Shown here piece after piece: positions 34,326 to 42,442 of a stretch of 64,000 nucleotides of DNA. Below the pieces are notes generated by a model that saw only the letters and a list, made by a program, of their open reading frames with translations, did not search any database and was not told the origin of the DNA. Source of the stretch: Solwaraspora sp. WMMD792. GTDB taxonomy: Bacteria > Actinomycetota > Actinomycetes > Mycobacteriales > Micromonosporaceae. A program made the translations under genes and the position numbers. Position 1 is the stretch's first letter, and each line of letters begins with the position of its first letter. Location of the stretch: positions 1,426,001-1,490,000 of the forward strand of contig NZ_JARUBH010000009.1 in the NCBI RefSeq assembly GCF_029626105.1, read 5' to 3'.

Positions 34326-34757
34326 ATGTCCGAGCAGGAGACCGCCGCGATCGCCGCCGCGATCGGCGACATGTACGACGCGTTCCTCGCCGGCGACCGG
34401 GTTCGCTTCGACCGGCACCTGCACGCCGACGTGACCACCTGGGAGACCCACCTGCCTGGCCCGCTGCGCACCCGCGACCAGCTGGACGCCTACCGGTCCC
34501 AGCGCGACGCCGCCGGAGCCCGGCCGGTGCTGGACCGGCTGGCCCCCGAGGACCTGCGGATCGACGTGTGGGGCGATGCCGCAGTGGCCCGCTACGTGCT
34601 GGTCGCGGTGCCGACCGGTGGCGGCCCAGCCGAACACAGCCGGGTCACCGACGTGCTGCGCCGCACCGACGACGGCTGGCGGATCGTGCACCACCACTCC
34701 GAACTGGTCCGCCACCCGACGGGACCGGCTCTCGAACCGGCCGGCGGTCCGGCATGA
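34326..34757 (+). CDS. NTF2-like (SnoaL/DUF4440-type) protein
   Basis: 143 residues from an ATG with GAGGAG seven bases upstream. The pattern AAIGDMYDAFLAGDRVRFDR, then THLPGPLRTRDQLDAY, then WRIVHHHSELVR is that of the cone-shaped NTF2 fold with a terminal HHHS. Members are small enzymes (isomerases, hydrolases, cyclases) or binding proteins. In this operon it may handle a reactive intermediate. The next gene overlaps by 4 bases. Confidence 0.78.
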   Translation: MSEQETAAIAAAIGDMYDAFLAGDRVRFDRHLHADVTTWETHLPGPLRTRDQLDAYRSQRDAAGARPVLDRLAPEDLRIDVWGDAAVARYVLVAVPTGGGPAEHSRVTDVLRRTDDGWRIVHHHSELVRHPTGPALEPAGGPA

Positions 34758-35755
34758 GACGGCTGATCGCCACCGGGTACGGCGAACCCGACCAGGTGCT
34801 CACCGTCGCCGACCTGCCCGACGACCCGCCACCCGGCCCTGGCCAGGTCCGGATCGCCGTCGCCACGGTCGGGCTGAACTTCCTCGACGTGATGCTCTGC
34901 CGGGGCAGCTACCCGGTGCGCCCGGCGCCGCCGTTCACTCCCGGGGTCGAGCTGGCCGGCCGGGTCGTGGCCACCGGCGCCGGCGCCGAAGCGCTCGCCG
35001 ACACCGACGTGGTGGCCTGCCCGGCGCTGCCGCACGGCGCGCTCGGCGAGACCGTCACCATCGACGCGGCGCTCGCCGTACCGCGTCCGGCGGAGATCGA
35101 CCCGGTCGTGGCCGCCGCCGTCCCGGTCACCTACCAGACCGCCTGGTTCGCACTGGACCGCGCCGCGGTCCGGCCTGGTGAGACGGTGCTGGTGCACGCC
35201 GGAGCCGGTGGCGTCGGCGTCGCCGCCACCCAGCTGGCCGCCGCCCGTGGTGCCCGGGTGATCTGCACCGCCGGCGGGCCGGCGAAGACCGCGCTGTGCC
35301 GCGACAACGGCGCCGACGTCGCGATCGACTACCTGGCCGGCGACTTCGTCGAGGCGGTACGCGACGCCACCGGCGGCGCCGGCGCGGACGTCGTCGTCGA
35401 CCCGGTCGGCGGTGACGTGTTCACCCGGTCGCTGGACTGCCTGGCGTTCGAGGGCCGGCTCGTCGCGGTCGGCGCCGCCGGTGGCGACCCGCCGCCGGTG
35501 GACCCGATGCGGCTGATCGCCGGCAACCACACCTTGGTCGGGCTCTCCTGGGGCTCGACGTACCCGTGGACCCGCCCGGACGCGGTCGCCCAGGCGTACC
35601 AGCGGATCTTCGAGCTGATCGCGGCCGGCACGGTCCGGCCCCCGGTGAACCGGGTCGTCGACCTGGCCGGCACCCCGGCCGCGCTCGCCGACCTGGCCGA
35701 CCGGCGCACCACCGGAAAGATCATCGTCCGGATCGACCCGAGGGAGCAACGATGA
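34754..35755 (+). CDS. Zinc-independent quinone oxidoreductase (MDR superfamily)
   Basis: 333 residues. An N-terminal GroES-like domain (VGLNFLDVMLCRGSYP, FTPGVELAGRVVATG) is followed by a Rossmann domain with VHAGAGGVGVAATQLAAARG. The catalytic zinc ligands of alcohol dehydrogenases are absent, and the sequence resembles NADPH:quinone oxidoreductases and enoyl reductases. It probably reduces an activated C=C or quinone-like intermediate. Coupled at both ends by 4-base overlaps. Confidence 0.88.
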   Translation: MRRLIATGYGEPDQVLTVADLPDDPPPGPGQVRIAVATVGLNFLDVMLCRGSYPVRPAPPFTPGVELAGRVVATGAGAEALADTDVVACPALPHGALGETVTIDAALAVPRPAEIDPVVAAAVPVTYQTAWFALDRAAVRPGETVLVHAGAGGVGVAATQLAAARGARVICTAGGPAKTALCRDNGADVAIDYLAGDFVEAVRDATGGAGADVVVDPVGGDVFTRSLDCLAFEGRLVAVGAAGGDPPPVDPMRLIAGNHTLVGLSWGSTYPWTRPDAVAQAYQRIFELIAAGTVRPPVNRVVDLAGTPAALADLADRRTTGKIIVRIDPREQR

Positions 35756-36111
35756 GCGACCAGACTGCCGGCACCGACGGCGGTGACATGACCGGCGGCG
35801 GTGACATGGAGGTCTACGACCTGCGGGTCAGTGTGGACCGGATCGCCGGCCGGTCGGTCTGCGGGATGGCCGTCGGCGATCACTTCGACCTGACCGACAG
35901 CGCGCACCTGAAGATCCCGGAAGGGAAGCACTTCTGCGTGTACGCGCTCGCGTCGGTGCTGCCGTTCCTGGCCGCCAAGCAGCGCGACATGCCGCCGGGG
36001 GACTGGCTGGAACGCGACACCCTGTTCGCCTGCCCGGACCCGGAGGAGGGCCTGGTCATGCGGGTCGAACGGACCTGCAAGCGACGGATGAACTCGGCCG
36101 ACCTGACCTGA
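35752..36111 (+). CDS. TIGR04076 family protein
   Basis: 119 residues. Characteristic segments are GHF-like AVGDHFDLTD, the Cys-containing IPEGKHFCVYALASVLPFLA, and LFACPDPEEGLVMRVERT. Conserved cysteines in CVYALAS and CPDP are retained. The family has no established function; members often sit in catabolic operons. The start overlaps the quinone oxidoreductase stop. The position between two oxidoreductase genes suggests a small accessory protein. Confidence 0.75.
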   Translation: MSDQTAGTDGGDMTGGGDMEVYDLRVSVDRIAGRSVCGMAVGDHFDLTDSAHLKIPEGKHFCVYALASVLPFLAAKQRDMPPGDWLERDTLFACPDPEEGLVMRVERTCKRRMNSADLT

Positions 36112-36127
36112 ATCATCGGAGGCTCGC

Positions 36128-37138
36128 GTGGCTGTGGAAATTGGACTCGGACTGCAGAGCGACAAACGCGCCGGCGACTACGCCCGGCTGGCCAGCGCCG
36201 CCGAGGCGTACGGCTTCGACGTGCTGAGCGTCTTCGGTGACCTGATGTACCAGCCGCCGATCTTCCCGCTGCTGGAGATGGCCGCCGCCACCGAGCGCGT
36301 CCGGCTCGGCACCGCCTGCCTCAACCCGTACTCGATGGCGCCGTACGAGATCGCCGGCCAGCTCGCCGCGCTCGACCTGGCCTCGCACGGGCGGGCCTAC
36401 CTGGGGCTGGCCCGTGGCACCTGGCTCGGTGCGGTCGGCATCGAGCAGCCGCGTCCGCTGACCGTGCTCGCCGAGGCCGCCGAGGTGATCCGTCGGTTGC
36501 TGCGCGGCGACCGGTCCGGGTTCGACGGCAGGGTGTTCCGGCTGGCCCCGGACACCGCCCTGCGGTACGCGGTGCACCGCCCGGACCCGCCGCTGCTGCT
36601 CGGCGCCTGGGGGCCACGGGGTGCCGCGCTCGCCGGCCGGATCGCCGACGAGATCAAGGTCGGTGGCAGCGCCAACCCGGACATGGTGCCGGTGATCCGC
36701 GACCGGCTGCGCCCCGGTGCCGACGCCGCCGGCCGGTCCGTCGACGACGTCGGCATCGTGTTCGGAGCGGTGACCGTGGTGGACACCGACGGCGCGGCGG
36801 CCCGGGCGAAGGCCCGCACCGAGGTGGCGATGTACCTGGCGGTGGTCGCCGACCTGGACCCGACGGTGACCGTGCCGGACGAGCTGCTGACGCGGGTGAA
36901 GTCGCTGGTGGCGGCCGGCCGCGACGTCGACGCCGGCCGGCTGGTGCCCGACGACCTGCTGGACCGGTTCGCCTTCTCCGGCACCCCGGAGCAGGTCGCC
37001 GCCCAGGCGCAGGCGCTGATCGACGCCGGGGTGCGCCGGGTCGAGTTCGGCACCCCGCACGGGCTGACCGACGACCGTGGCGTGGAGCTGCTCGGCAGCG
37101 CGGTGCTGCCGCTGCTACGTAGGGAGGCTTCCCGATGA
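36128..37138 (+). CDS. LLM class flavin-dependent (probably F420-dependent) oxidoreductase
   Basis: 336 residues from a GTG with GGAGG upstream. It has the luciferase-like TIM barrel: EIGLGLQSDKRAGDYARLAS, VRLGTACLNPYSMAPYEIAG, GRAYLGLARGTWLG and PPLLLGAWGPRGAALAGR. The ending GVRRVEFGTPHGLTDDRG resembles F420-dependent methylene-tetrahydromethanopterin reductase-like members. It probably performs a hydride transfer in the degradation route. The last bases overlap the hydrolase start. Confidence 0.85.
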   Translation: MAVEIGLGLQSDKRAGDYARLASAAEAYGFDVLSVFGDLMYQPPIFPLLEMAAATERVRLGTACLNPYSMAPYEIAGQLAALDLASHGRAYLGLARGTWLGAVGIEQPRPLTVLAEAAEVIRRLLRGDRSGFDGRVFRLAPDTALRYAVHRPDPPLLLGAWGPRGAALAGRIADEIKVGGSANPDMVPVIRDRLRPGADAAGRSVDDVGIVFGAVTVVDTDGAAARAKARTEVAMYLAVVADLDPTVTVPDELLTRVKSLVAAGRDVDAGRLVPDDLLDRFAFSGTPEQVAAQAQALIDAGVRRVEFGTPHGLTDDRGVELLGSAVLPLLRREASR

Positions 37139-38283
37139 CAGTCGACGGTGTACTGGTCGTCGCCGGCCCGGGGCTGACCGTCGACCCGGAACTGCTGCGG
37201 GGCCTGGTCGTCGCCGAGACGGCCGGCCTCGGCGTGGTCGGCGACTTCGTGGTCGCCGCCGACGCCGCCGAGGTCCGCGGCCTGCTCGACGGGGCCGGCA
37301 GCGTCGGCGGGCGCGCGGTGGTGCTGCTGCCCGGCCCGGACCCGGCGGTACGGGCGCTGCTGACCGCCGACGGCCGCTGGGCGGGACGCACCGTCCACTA
37401 CGACCCGCAGGTGACCGACCCGCAGCCGACCGGTCCTGGCTCGGTCCATCTGTCGGGTCGGGGCGTGTGGGGGCTGGCCTGGGCGATCCGGCACGCCGTG
37501 CACCGGCTGCGCCGCCCGGCGCGACGGATCGCGTACGGGCAGGACCCGGAGCAGTGGGGCGAGCTGCGGCTACCGGCCGATGCGCCTGATGTGTCCGCCG
37601 GGCCGTTGCCGGTGGCGGTGCTGCTGCACGGCGGTTTCTGGCGGTCGATCTGGGCGGCGGACCTGATGGACGCGCTCGCCGTCGACCTGGCCGACCGGGG
37701 CTACGCGGCGTGGAACCTGGAGTACCGCCGGCCGGACCGGCACGGCTGGCCGGCCACCACCGCCGACGTGGCGACCGGGCTGGCGGTGCTGGCCAACCTG
37801 CCCGAGCTGACCGGCGGCGCGGTGCCGGACGGTCTGCTCGACCTGGACCGGGTCGCGGTGTTCGGCCACTCCGCCGGCGGGCAGTTGGCGGTGCGGCTGG
37901 CCGCCGACGGCGGCCCGGTGCCGGTGGCGTTGGCGGTCTCCCTGGCCGGGGTGCTGGACCTGGCCGAAGGGGACCGGCGGCAGGTCGGCACCGGCGCGGT
38001 CGCCGCCGCGCTCGGCGGTGGCCGCGACACTGTGCCGCAGGTGTACGCCGCCTCGGATCCGATGGCCCGGCTGCCGATCAGGGTGCCGCAGCTGATCGTC
38101 CAGGGTGCCGGCGACGACCTCGACCTGATCGACTTCAACCGCCGGTACGTGGCGGCGGCGCGGGCCGCCGGGGAAGACCCGGGCTGGCTGGAGCAGCCGG
38201 GCGACCACTTCTCGGTGATCGACCCGGCCGCCCCGATCTGGCAGGCGACGATGACGCAGGTGGACCGGGTCCTGGGCCGGTGA
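37135..38283 (+). CDS. Alpha/beta hydrolase with a dehydroquinase-like N-terminal region; possible amidase or kynurenine formamidase
   Basis: 382 residues. The C-terminal domain (about 135-382) is an esterase/amidase-type hydrolase. It has the oxyanion motif H165-GGFW, the nucleophile elbow FGHS246AGG, an Asp in GAGDDLD and a final His in GDHFSV. HGGxW hydrolases include bacterial and eukaryotic kynurenine formamidases. Residues 1-130 resemble a degenerate type II dehydroquinase (VVAGPGLTVDP start, SVHLSGRGVWGLAWAI end) without its catalytic residues. The gene is the last of the Hyu operon and is followed by a terminator. Confidence 0.7.
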   Translation: MTVDGVLVVAGPGLTVDPELLRGLVVAETAGLGVVGDFVVAADAAEVRGLLDGAGSVGGRAVVLLPGPDPAVRALLTADGRWAGRTVHYDPQVTDPQPTGPGSVHLSGRGVWGLAWAIRHAVHRLRRPARRIAYGQDPEQWGELRLPADAPDVSAGPLPVAVLLHGGFWRSIWAADLMDALAVDLADRGYAAWNLEYRRPDRHGWPATTADVATGLAVLANLPELTGGAVPDGLLDLDRVAVFGHSAGGQLAVRLAADGGPVPVALAVSLAGVLDLAEGDRRQVGTGAVAAALGGGRDTVPQVYAASDPMARLPIRVPQLIVQGAGDDLDLIDFNRRYVAAARAAGEDPGWLEQPGDHFSVIDPAAPIWQATMTQVDRVLGR

Positions 38284-38309
38284 CGGGCCGGATCCGGTCA
38301 GCCGGCCCG
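38284..38309 (+). terminator. Terminator of the ABC/Hyu operon
   Basis: CGGGCCGG (38284-38291) pairs with CCGGCCCG (38302-38309) over a 10-base loop, directly after the hydrolase stop and followed by an AT-rich run (AAATTATTA). A separate perfect 16-base palindrome, TGCCCACTAGTGGGCA, follows at 38336-38351, just past the end of the convergent regulator gene, and may stop transcription from that side. Confidence 0.7.
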
Positions 38310-38360
38310 AAATTATTACGTGTCAGTGAACATGTTGCCCACTAGTGGGCAGTGCGGCGG

Positions 38361-38978
38361 TCAGAACAGCCGTGGGGTGACCACCGACACGACAGTGGTC
38401 ACCTGGTCGGTGTCGTTGTACAGCCGGTGCGGGGTGCTGGACCGCAGGTGCAGGCTGTCGCCCGGGTAGAGCCGGTGCTCCACCCCGTCGACCTCGTACA
38501 GCAACTCGCCGCTGACCACGTACGCGAACTCCTCGCCGAAGTGCCCGTACGCCTCCTCGCGGCGCCCGCCCGGCGCGATGTGCACCAGCATCGGCTCCAG
38601 CACCAGGTTGGGGCCACGGTCGGAGAGCATCCGGTAGGTCTGCTGGCCGGAGACGTACTCGGTGGCGCCGTTGTCGGCCCGGGTGAGGGTGAAGTGCACC
38701 GGCAGGCTGCCCTGCGGGTCCTCGGCGGTTTCGGTCGGCTCCGCGCTGAAGAACTCGGCGACCGGCCGGTCCAGGGCGGCGGCGACGCTGTTGAGCGCGG
38801 TCAGCCCGATCGACGAGACACCCCGCTCGACCTGGGACAGGAACCCGATCGACAGGTTGGCGCGGCTGGCCAGACCGCGCAGGGTCAGCCCCTGCTCCTT
38901 GCGGAACTGGCGCATCCGGGCGCCGACCAGATCCTGGCGTGCGTCGCCGTCGGCGACGACGCGATCAGACCTGCGCAC
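38361..38978 (-). CDS. XRE-family transcriptional regulator with C-terminal cupin
   Basis: 205 residues from a GTG with GGGAGG upstream. Residues about 20-75 form the helix-turn-helix (MRQFRKEQGLTLRGLASRAN, then SIGFLSQVERG). Residues about 125-195 form a cupin sensor domain (HFGEEFAYVVSGELLYEVDG, then LYPGDSLHLRSSTPHRLYND). Such regulators usually sense a small molecule through the cupin and control a neighbouring catabolic operon. It converges on the Hyu operon, the best candidate target, and may autoregulate through the dyad at 39033. Confidence 0.9.
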   Translation of the reverse strand: MRRSDRVVADGDARQDLVGARMRQFRKEQGLTLRGLASRANLSIGFLSQVERGVSSIGLTALNSVAAALDRPVAEFFSAEPTETAEDPQGSLPVHFTLTRADNGATEYVSGQQTYRMLSDRGPNLVLEPMLVHIAPGGRREEAYGHFGEEFAYVVSGELLYEVDGVEHRLYPGDSLHLRSSTPHRLYNDTDQVTTVVSVVTPRLF

Positions 38979-39032
38979 CGGACCTCCCGTGACCCCCCGC
39001 GCGGACCGCCCGCCGGGCCGCGCCGATTCTTG

Positions 39033-39047
39033 TTCGATGGTATCGAA
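39033..39047. promoter_or_regulatory. Probable operator of the XRE-cupin regulator
   Basis: A perfect dyad TTCGAT-GGT-ATCGAA lies 55 bases upstream of the regulator start, where autoregulation would act. XRE-cupin proteins commonly bind such short palindromes. No second copy was noticed upstream of the ABC operon at 21708. Confidence 0.5.
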
Positions 39048-39230
39048 CTAACCGCCCCAACTGGAACCCCGACCGGACCTCGTGGAGGAGGGCTTCGGGG
39101 TCGTAGCGCTGTGTAGTTGTTCGTTGTGCTCACTGTTCGTTACCCGTTGGCGTCGGATGGGTGCGCCGTGTCCGCTTTGTGGTTGCAGCTTGTGACGGGC
39201 ATTTACGCCGATCGTTCAAAGCCCTTATAG

Positions 39231-40067
39231 TTCGGTCGACTTCGCGGTGGCGGACCGCTGTCTGAGCAACCGGACAAATGCGAAACGGGGAACAGCTTCG
39301 TCCCAGGTACGCTCGTGTTGTTGGCGGACGGTTCGCATAAGCCGATCGAGGACGTCGAAATCGGCGACCGGGTGGTGGCGAGCGACCCGGAGACCGGTGA
39401 GACAGCAGTCAAGGCTGTAACCGCGACGATCGAGGGCACCGGCGACAAGGACCTGGTCGAGATCACCGTCGCGGTCGGCGACGGACAAGAGTCTCAGGCC
39501 ATTACCGCTACCGACGGCCACCCGTTCTGGGTGGCCAGCCAGGCGACGTGGCGTGACGCCAGCACGTTGCGGCCTGGTGACGAGCTACTGGCTCCGGACG
39601 GCTCCCGCCTGCGGGTCATCGACATCCTCGCCTACCAGCAGCCCGCCACGGTCCACAACCTCACCGTCGCCGACATCCACACGTACTATGTGCTCGCCGG
39701 CAACGTGCCGGTGTTGGTACACAACTGCACCGCTAGCCCAGATGATCTCAGGCCAACTCATCCAATTTCTGGGGACTCGTCTTCGAAGAAGGTTGCGAGT
39801 ATGCGGAACCAGATGCGTGACGGCACCTTTGATTGGGAAGAAAGCGGCCCGATTTCTATCGCGAGGAACGGTGACGAAATGTATGTGGTTGACGGCCATC
39901 ACCGTCTCGATGCGGCTAGGCGGGCTGGCCTGGGGAGGGTTCCGATCCAGGATGTCACGGATCAGCTCGCGACCGGAGGATTTAGGGGTTATGCCGATAT
40001 GGACGACGTGATTCGTTCTGCGCAGTCCTTTATGGGGAATCGTCTCAATCCATACAAGTTGAGGTAG
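39231..40067 (+). CDS. Orphan C-terminal toxin module: Hint (intein-like) domain plus ParB-like toxin domain, no start codon
   Basis: The frame opens after a stop at 39228 and has no ATG or GTG before the Hint Cys (39279), so the N-terminal delivery part of a polymorphic toxin is missing. The Hint domain runs from C-E-T-G-N-S-F-V-P-G-T to TYYVLAGNVPVLVHNC, with TDGHPFWV and LTVADIHTYYVL. It should self-cleave and release the tail. The toxin domain (from about 39730) has the ParB/sulfiredoxin-like core MYVVDGHHRLDAARRAGLG. A GTG at 39315 would lose the catalytic Cys. This is either a silent reserve cassette or a relic. Confidence 0.75.
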   Translation, partial: FGRLRGGGPLSEQPDKCETGNSFVPGTLVLLADGSHKPIEDVEIGDRVVASDPETGETAVKAVTATIEGTGDKDLVEITVAVGDGQESQAITATDGHPFWVASQATWRDASTLRPGDELLAPDGSRLRVIDILAYQQPATVHNLTVADIHTYYVLAGNVPVLVHNCTASPDDLRPTHPISGDSSSKKVASMRNQMRDGTFDWEESGPISIARNGDEMYVVDGHHRLDAARRAGLGRVPIQDVTDQLATGGFRGYADMDDVIRSAQSFMGNRLNPYKLR

Positions 40068-40075
40068 GGGCGGTT

Positions 40076-40504
40076 ATGGCTATCGAGGTCCGAGAGGCCG
40101 TGGTGCGCGTTCTGGCCTCGTTTGTGCAGGCCAAGCAGGAAATCGAGCGCACCTTCGCAGTTGCTTCCGCGGCAGATATCGTCTCTGCCGTACTGAGGGG
40201 ACGAAACGCTCGCGAGGGTCGCACGCTGAGTGGGTTGGAATACTTCGTCCACGGAATCGGCTACACGGTAGTGGTTCAGTCTGGAGGTCAGGCGCATTTC
40301 GACAGCGGTGATACCGGCCAAGGCGACGTCTTTTCCGCTCACGACGTATTGCTATTTATGGAGACGTCCGGCCATATGCAGCTACCGGCAGTGTCGGCTG
40401 TGAAGTCCGTCTTGAATGACTTGAGTTCCGAGGGGGCGCTAATGCGATTCGGTAACCGTTATGGCGTCCAAAACCCGTCCCTTCTCGTGCCCACCGGTGG
40501 CTGA
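40076..40504 (+). CDS. Probable immunity protein for the Hint-ParB toxin
   Basis: 142 residues starting 8 bases after the toxin stop, the normal place for an immunity gene. The N-terminal half is helical (REAVVRVLASFVQAKQEIER), followed by a beta-rich segment (YFVHGIGYTVVVQSGGQAHFD) that recalls DUF6896-type proteins. No signal peptide or membrane helix is present, fitting cytoplasmic neutralisation. Codon use is less GC-biased than in flanking genes, as for the toxin. The assignment rests mainly on position. Confidence 0.55.
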   Translation: MAIEVREAVVRVLASFVQAKQEIERTFAVASAADIVSAVLRGRNAREGRTLSGLEYFVHGIGYTVVVQSGGQAHFDSGDTGQGDVFSAHDVLLFMETSGHMQLPAVSAVKSVLNDLSSEGALMRFGNRYGVQNPSLLVPTGG

Positions 40505-40863
40505 TCGAGTCATGGGTTTGTGCGGCAGGGCAGCCACCTGAGCGGCACCCGTTCCTGTGCGGAGAGTTGCCGTTGGGTTTACAGGTCTGTTGTGGTACAC
40601 TTGGGTTGCCGTCAAGCCATGCACGCATGTTGACAACTATCGATGACATTCTCGGCGGCTTCGCTGGGCGGGATTAACCTGCTCGGTGGCGTGCCGCGTA
40701 GCGGTGCGGCGTCGATCCCCGGAACAAACACTTGCGGGTGTGTACAACTACTTGACACTCCCGCCGCCGGCAGCCCCTGGATTCCCACAACCGCCTGACC
40801 CACCTCGCGCGCTTGCGGTATTCCAAGGTCCCACGCACCTATCCAGTCACGTTCCAGGTTCGG
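40505..40863. other. 359-base stretch without a recognisable gene
   Basis: Intermediate GC content and no frame with convincing coding features on either strand. A TGGTACACTT sequence near 40592 resembles a -10 element, but no unit is assigned. It is probably degenerate accessory DNA. Confidence 0.4.
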
Positions 40864-40917
40864 CATGCCTGACAAGATTCGTAGCCTAATCAATGCGAAG
40901 ACCGAAAGTGAGTTCAG

Positions 40918-41899
40918 TGAAGTTATCTCAACGAGATATGTATCCATGTTCAAAGTGGAGTAGCACGAGGGCCGCTCTGGCTATATCGCCGATCTTCGTC
41001 GGCGGGGTGGTGACGCCCTGCAGGACACGCCATCTCTGGCTCAACAGCGCGAATCCGCGTTCGCCGAGGCACCGCATCGCCCGCAGGAGCGTGTTGTAGG
41101 TGCGGTTGTCGACGTGGAGCCGGTGCCCACCGGCCGGGTTCTTCACCGGGGTGTGGACGCCGCGACCTGCTCCTTCGTACCCGGAGTCCGCGAGGGTGGG
41201 CAGGCCGCGGGCGGCCGCCGCGTAGAGCGCGCCGAGGACGGTCTCCTGAGCGGCACGCAGGTCGTGGACCGAGCCGGGAGCGACACCGGAGACCCATATC
41301 GGGAAACTGTCGGGGCGTATCAGCGCCTGGATGTTGCCGCCGAAGCCGTGGGTCTTTCCGGAGTAGTAGGCGTCGATGGTCTCGCCCTTGCGGCTGACCG
41401 TCTTCTCCGCGTACCGGTCGCTGTCGACGATCTTGCCGTCCAGGATCAGGTGGGACCAGCCCTCGGCCTCGACCCGGTCGAGGGCGGTGTTCAGGTCCGG
41501 CGCCTGCGCGGACAGCACCGTCAGGACCTCGTTGTGGTAGCGGTAGGAGGTTGGCCGGGACAGCCCGAATCCGGTGCCGAGTTGGGGGATGTCCACGCCA
41601 CGGTCACGGAACCAGACCAGGCCGAACACCGCTTGCCGCCAGCAGGTGAGCAGGCGGGTGCCCTTGCATGTTCCCAGGGTGCATCGGTGGGCGCGGAGCA
41701 GGCTCGCCACGTAGGCGACGAGTTCCCTCGGGACGTCGAGTGCGGCACGATAAGTGATCACGTGGGGTCCTTCTGGTGACGGATTCTTGTGGTGAGACCG
41801 GTTTATCGGAGGACCTCACGTCCTACAAGAATCGTCGCTTTTGCCTCTTATGCGCGTGTCGCACCATTCAACAACCAATTCGTTGTTGAGATAACTTCA
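40918..41899 (-). mobile_element. IS5-type insertion sequence A (about 982 bases)
   Basis: Exact 15-base terminal inverted repeats, TGAAGTTATCTCAAC at 40918-40932 and its complement at 41885-41899, flank one DDE transposase gene. I see no obvious target duplication. The element interrupts a small gene next to the toxin cassette. Confidence 0.88.
40928..41761 (-). CDS. IS5-type DDE transposase
   Basis: 277 residues, apparently intact. An N-terminal helix-turn-helix (GFGLSRPTSYRYHNEVLTVL) is followed by a DDE_Tnp_4-type domain: LILDGKIVDSDRY (first Asp), YSGKTHGFGGNIQAL, GSVHDLRAAQE (second Asp) and LADSGYEGAGRGV. The stop codon lies inside the left inverted repeat. The catalytic Glu should be in the C-terminal ERGFALLSQRW segment. 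Confidence 0.9.
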   Translation of the reverse strand: MITYRAALDVPRELVAYVASLLRAHRCTLGTCKGTRLLTCWRQAVFGLVWFRDRGVDIPQLGTGFGLSRPTSYRYHNEVLTVLSAQAPDLNTALDRVEAEGWSHLILDGKIVDSDRYAEKTVSRKGETIDAYYSGKTHGFGGNIQALIRPDSFPIWVSGVAPGSVHDLRAAQETVLGALYAAAARGLPTLADSGYEGAGRGVHTPVKNPAGGHRLHVDNRTYNTLLRAMRCLGERGFALLSQRWRVLQGVTTPPTKIGDIARAALVLLHFEHGYISR

Positions 41900-42442
41900 A
41901 TGGTCACTCAAGTCTACCGCTTGTTGGTCGACTGTCCTCGTGTGGCAGCCGACGTCGAGGGGTGGCTTGAGTGGCCGGCGGCGCGCCTGAGCGTGATTGT
42001 GTGGAGTGGATCGCCGTTCCATCTTTGGGTGCTGACCCGCAAATCCCGATGCCGTGGAGCTTTGGGGCCCTCGGTGACCTTCTCTGGCTTGCGATGCCAT
42101 TCTGTCGTCCCAGTCTAGTGGAGTTGGCTTGCCGGCACCTCCACTCGTCACTTCCTGTGCTGGAGCCACTCGATAGAGTCAGTGACTTCGATTTGATGAT
42201 CCAGGTGGCACTGCCCTGGACGCAGCGAGTGTTGTTCGATCCTGATCTGACTACTGAGCGTGATCGACTGGCTGGATTCTTGGAGGCGCTTATCGAACAC
42301 GGGCCTATGTTCGAGTATGCGATCGATATGTACTATCTTGATGGACTTCGGTATCCTCGATACCGATTCCAGTGCCCTGAGCCTTTTCCAAGCTGATCTT
42401 GCAGCTCAGGGCGGATGCGGTAGGCCCGCTGATCGATGGGTG

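Larger units (their letters stand above)
40864..42376 (+). pseudogene. Gene split by an IS5-type element, then frameshifted and truncated; possible second immunity gene
   Basis: Left part: an ATG at 40864 reads MPDKIRSLINAKTESEFSE and runs into the IS inverted repeat at 40918. Right part: after the IS, one frame gives MVTQVYRLLVDCPRVAADVE from 41900. A one-base shift near 41973 continues as ERDCVEWIAVPSLGADPQIP and on to MYYLDGLRYPRYRFQ near 42372, where the second IS appears to begin. The downstream part alone could start at a GTG at 41971. Its acidic, Trp/Leu-rich character is like small immunity proteins. That the pieces were one gene is inference. Confidence 0.4.

Noticed and set aside
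39315-40067. GTG at 39315 as a true start of the toxin gene
   Set aside because: It would remove the Hint catalytic Cys and first strand; the conserved frame extends upstream to a stop without any start.
40612-40953. 113-codon minus-strand frame next to IS-A
   Set aside because: It would start inside the IS, past the inverted repeat, and no part resembles a known protein.
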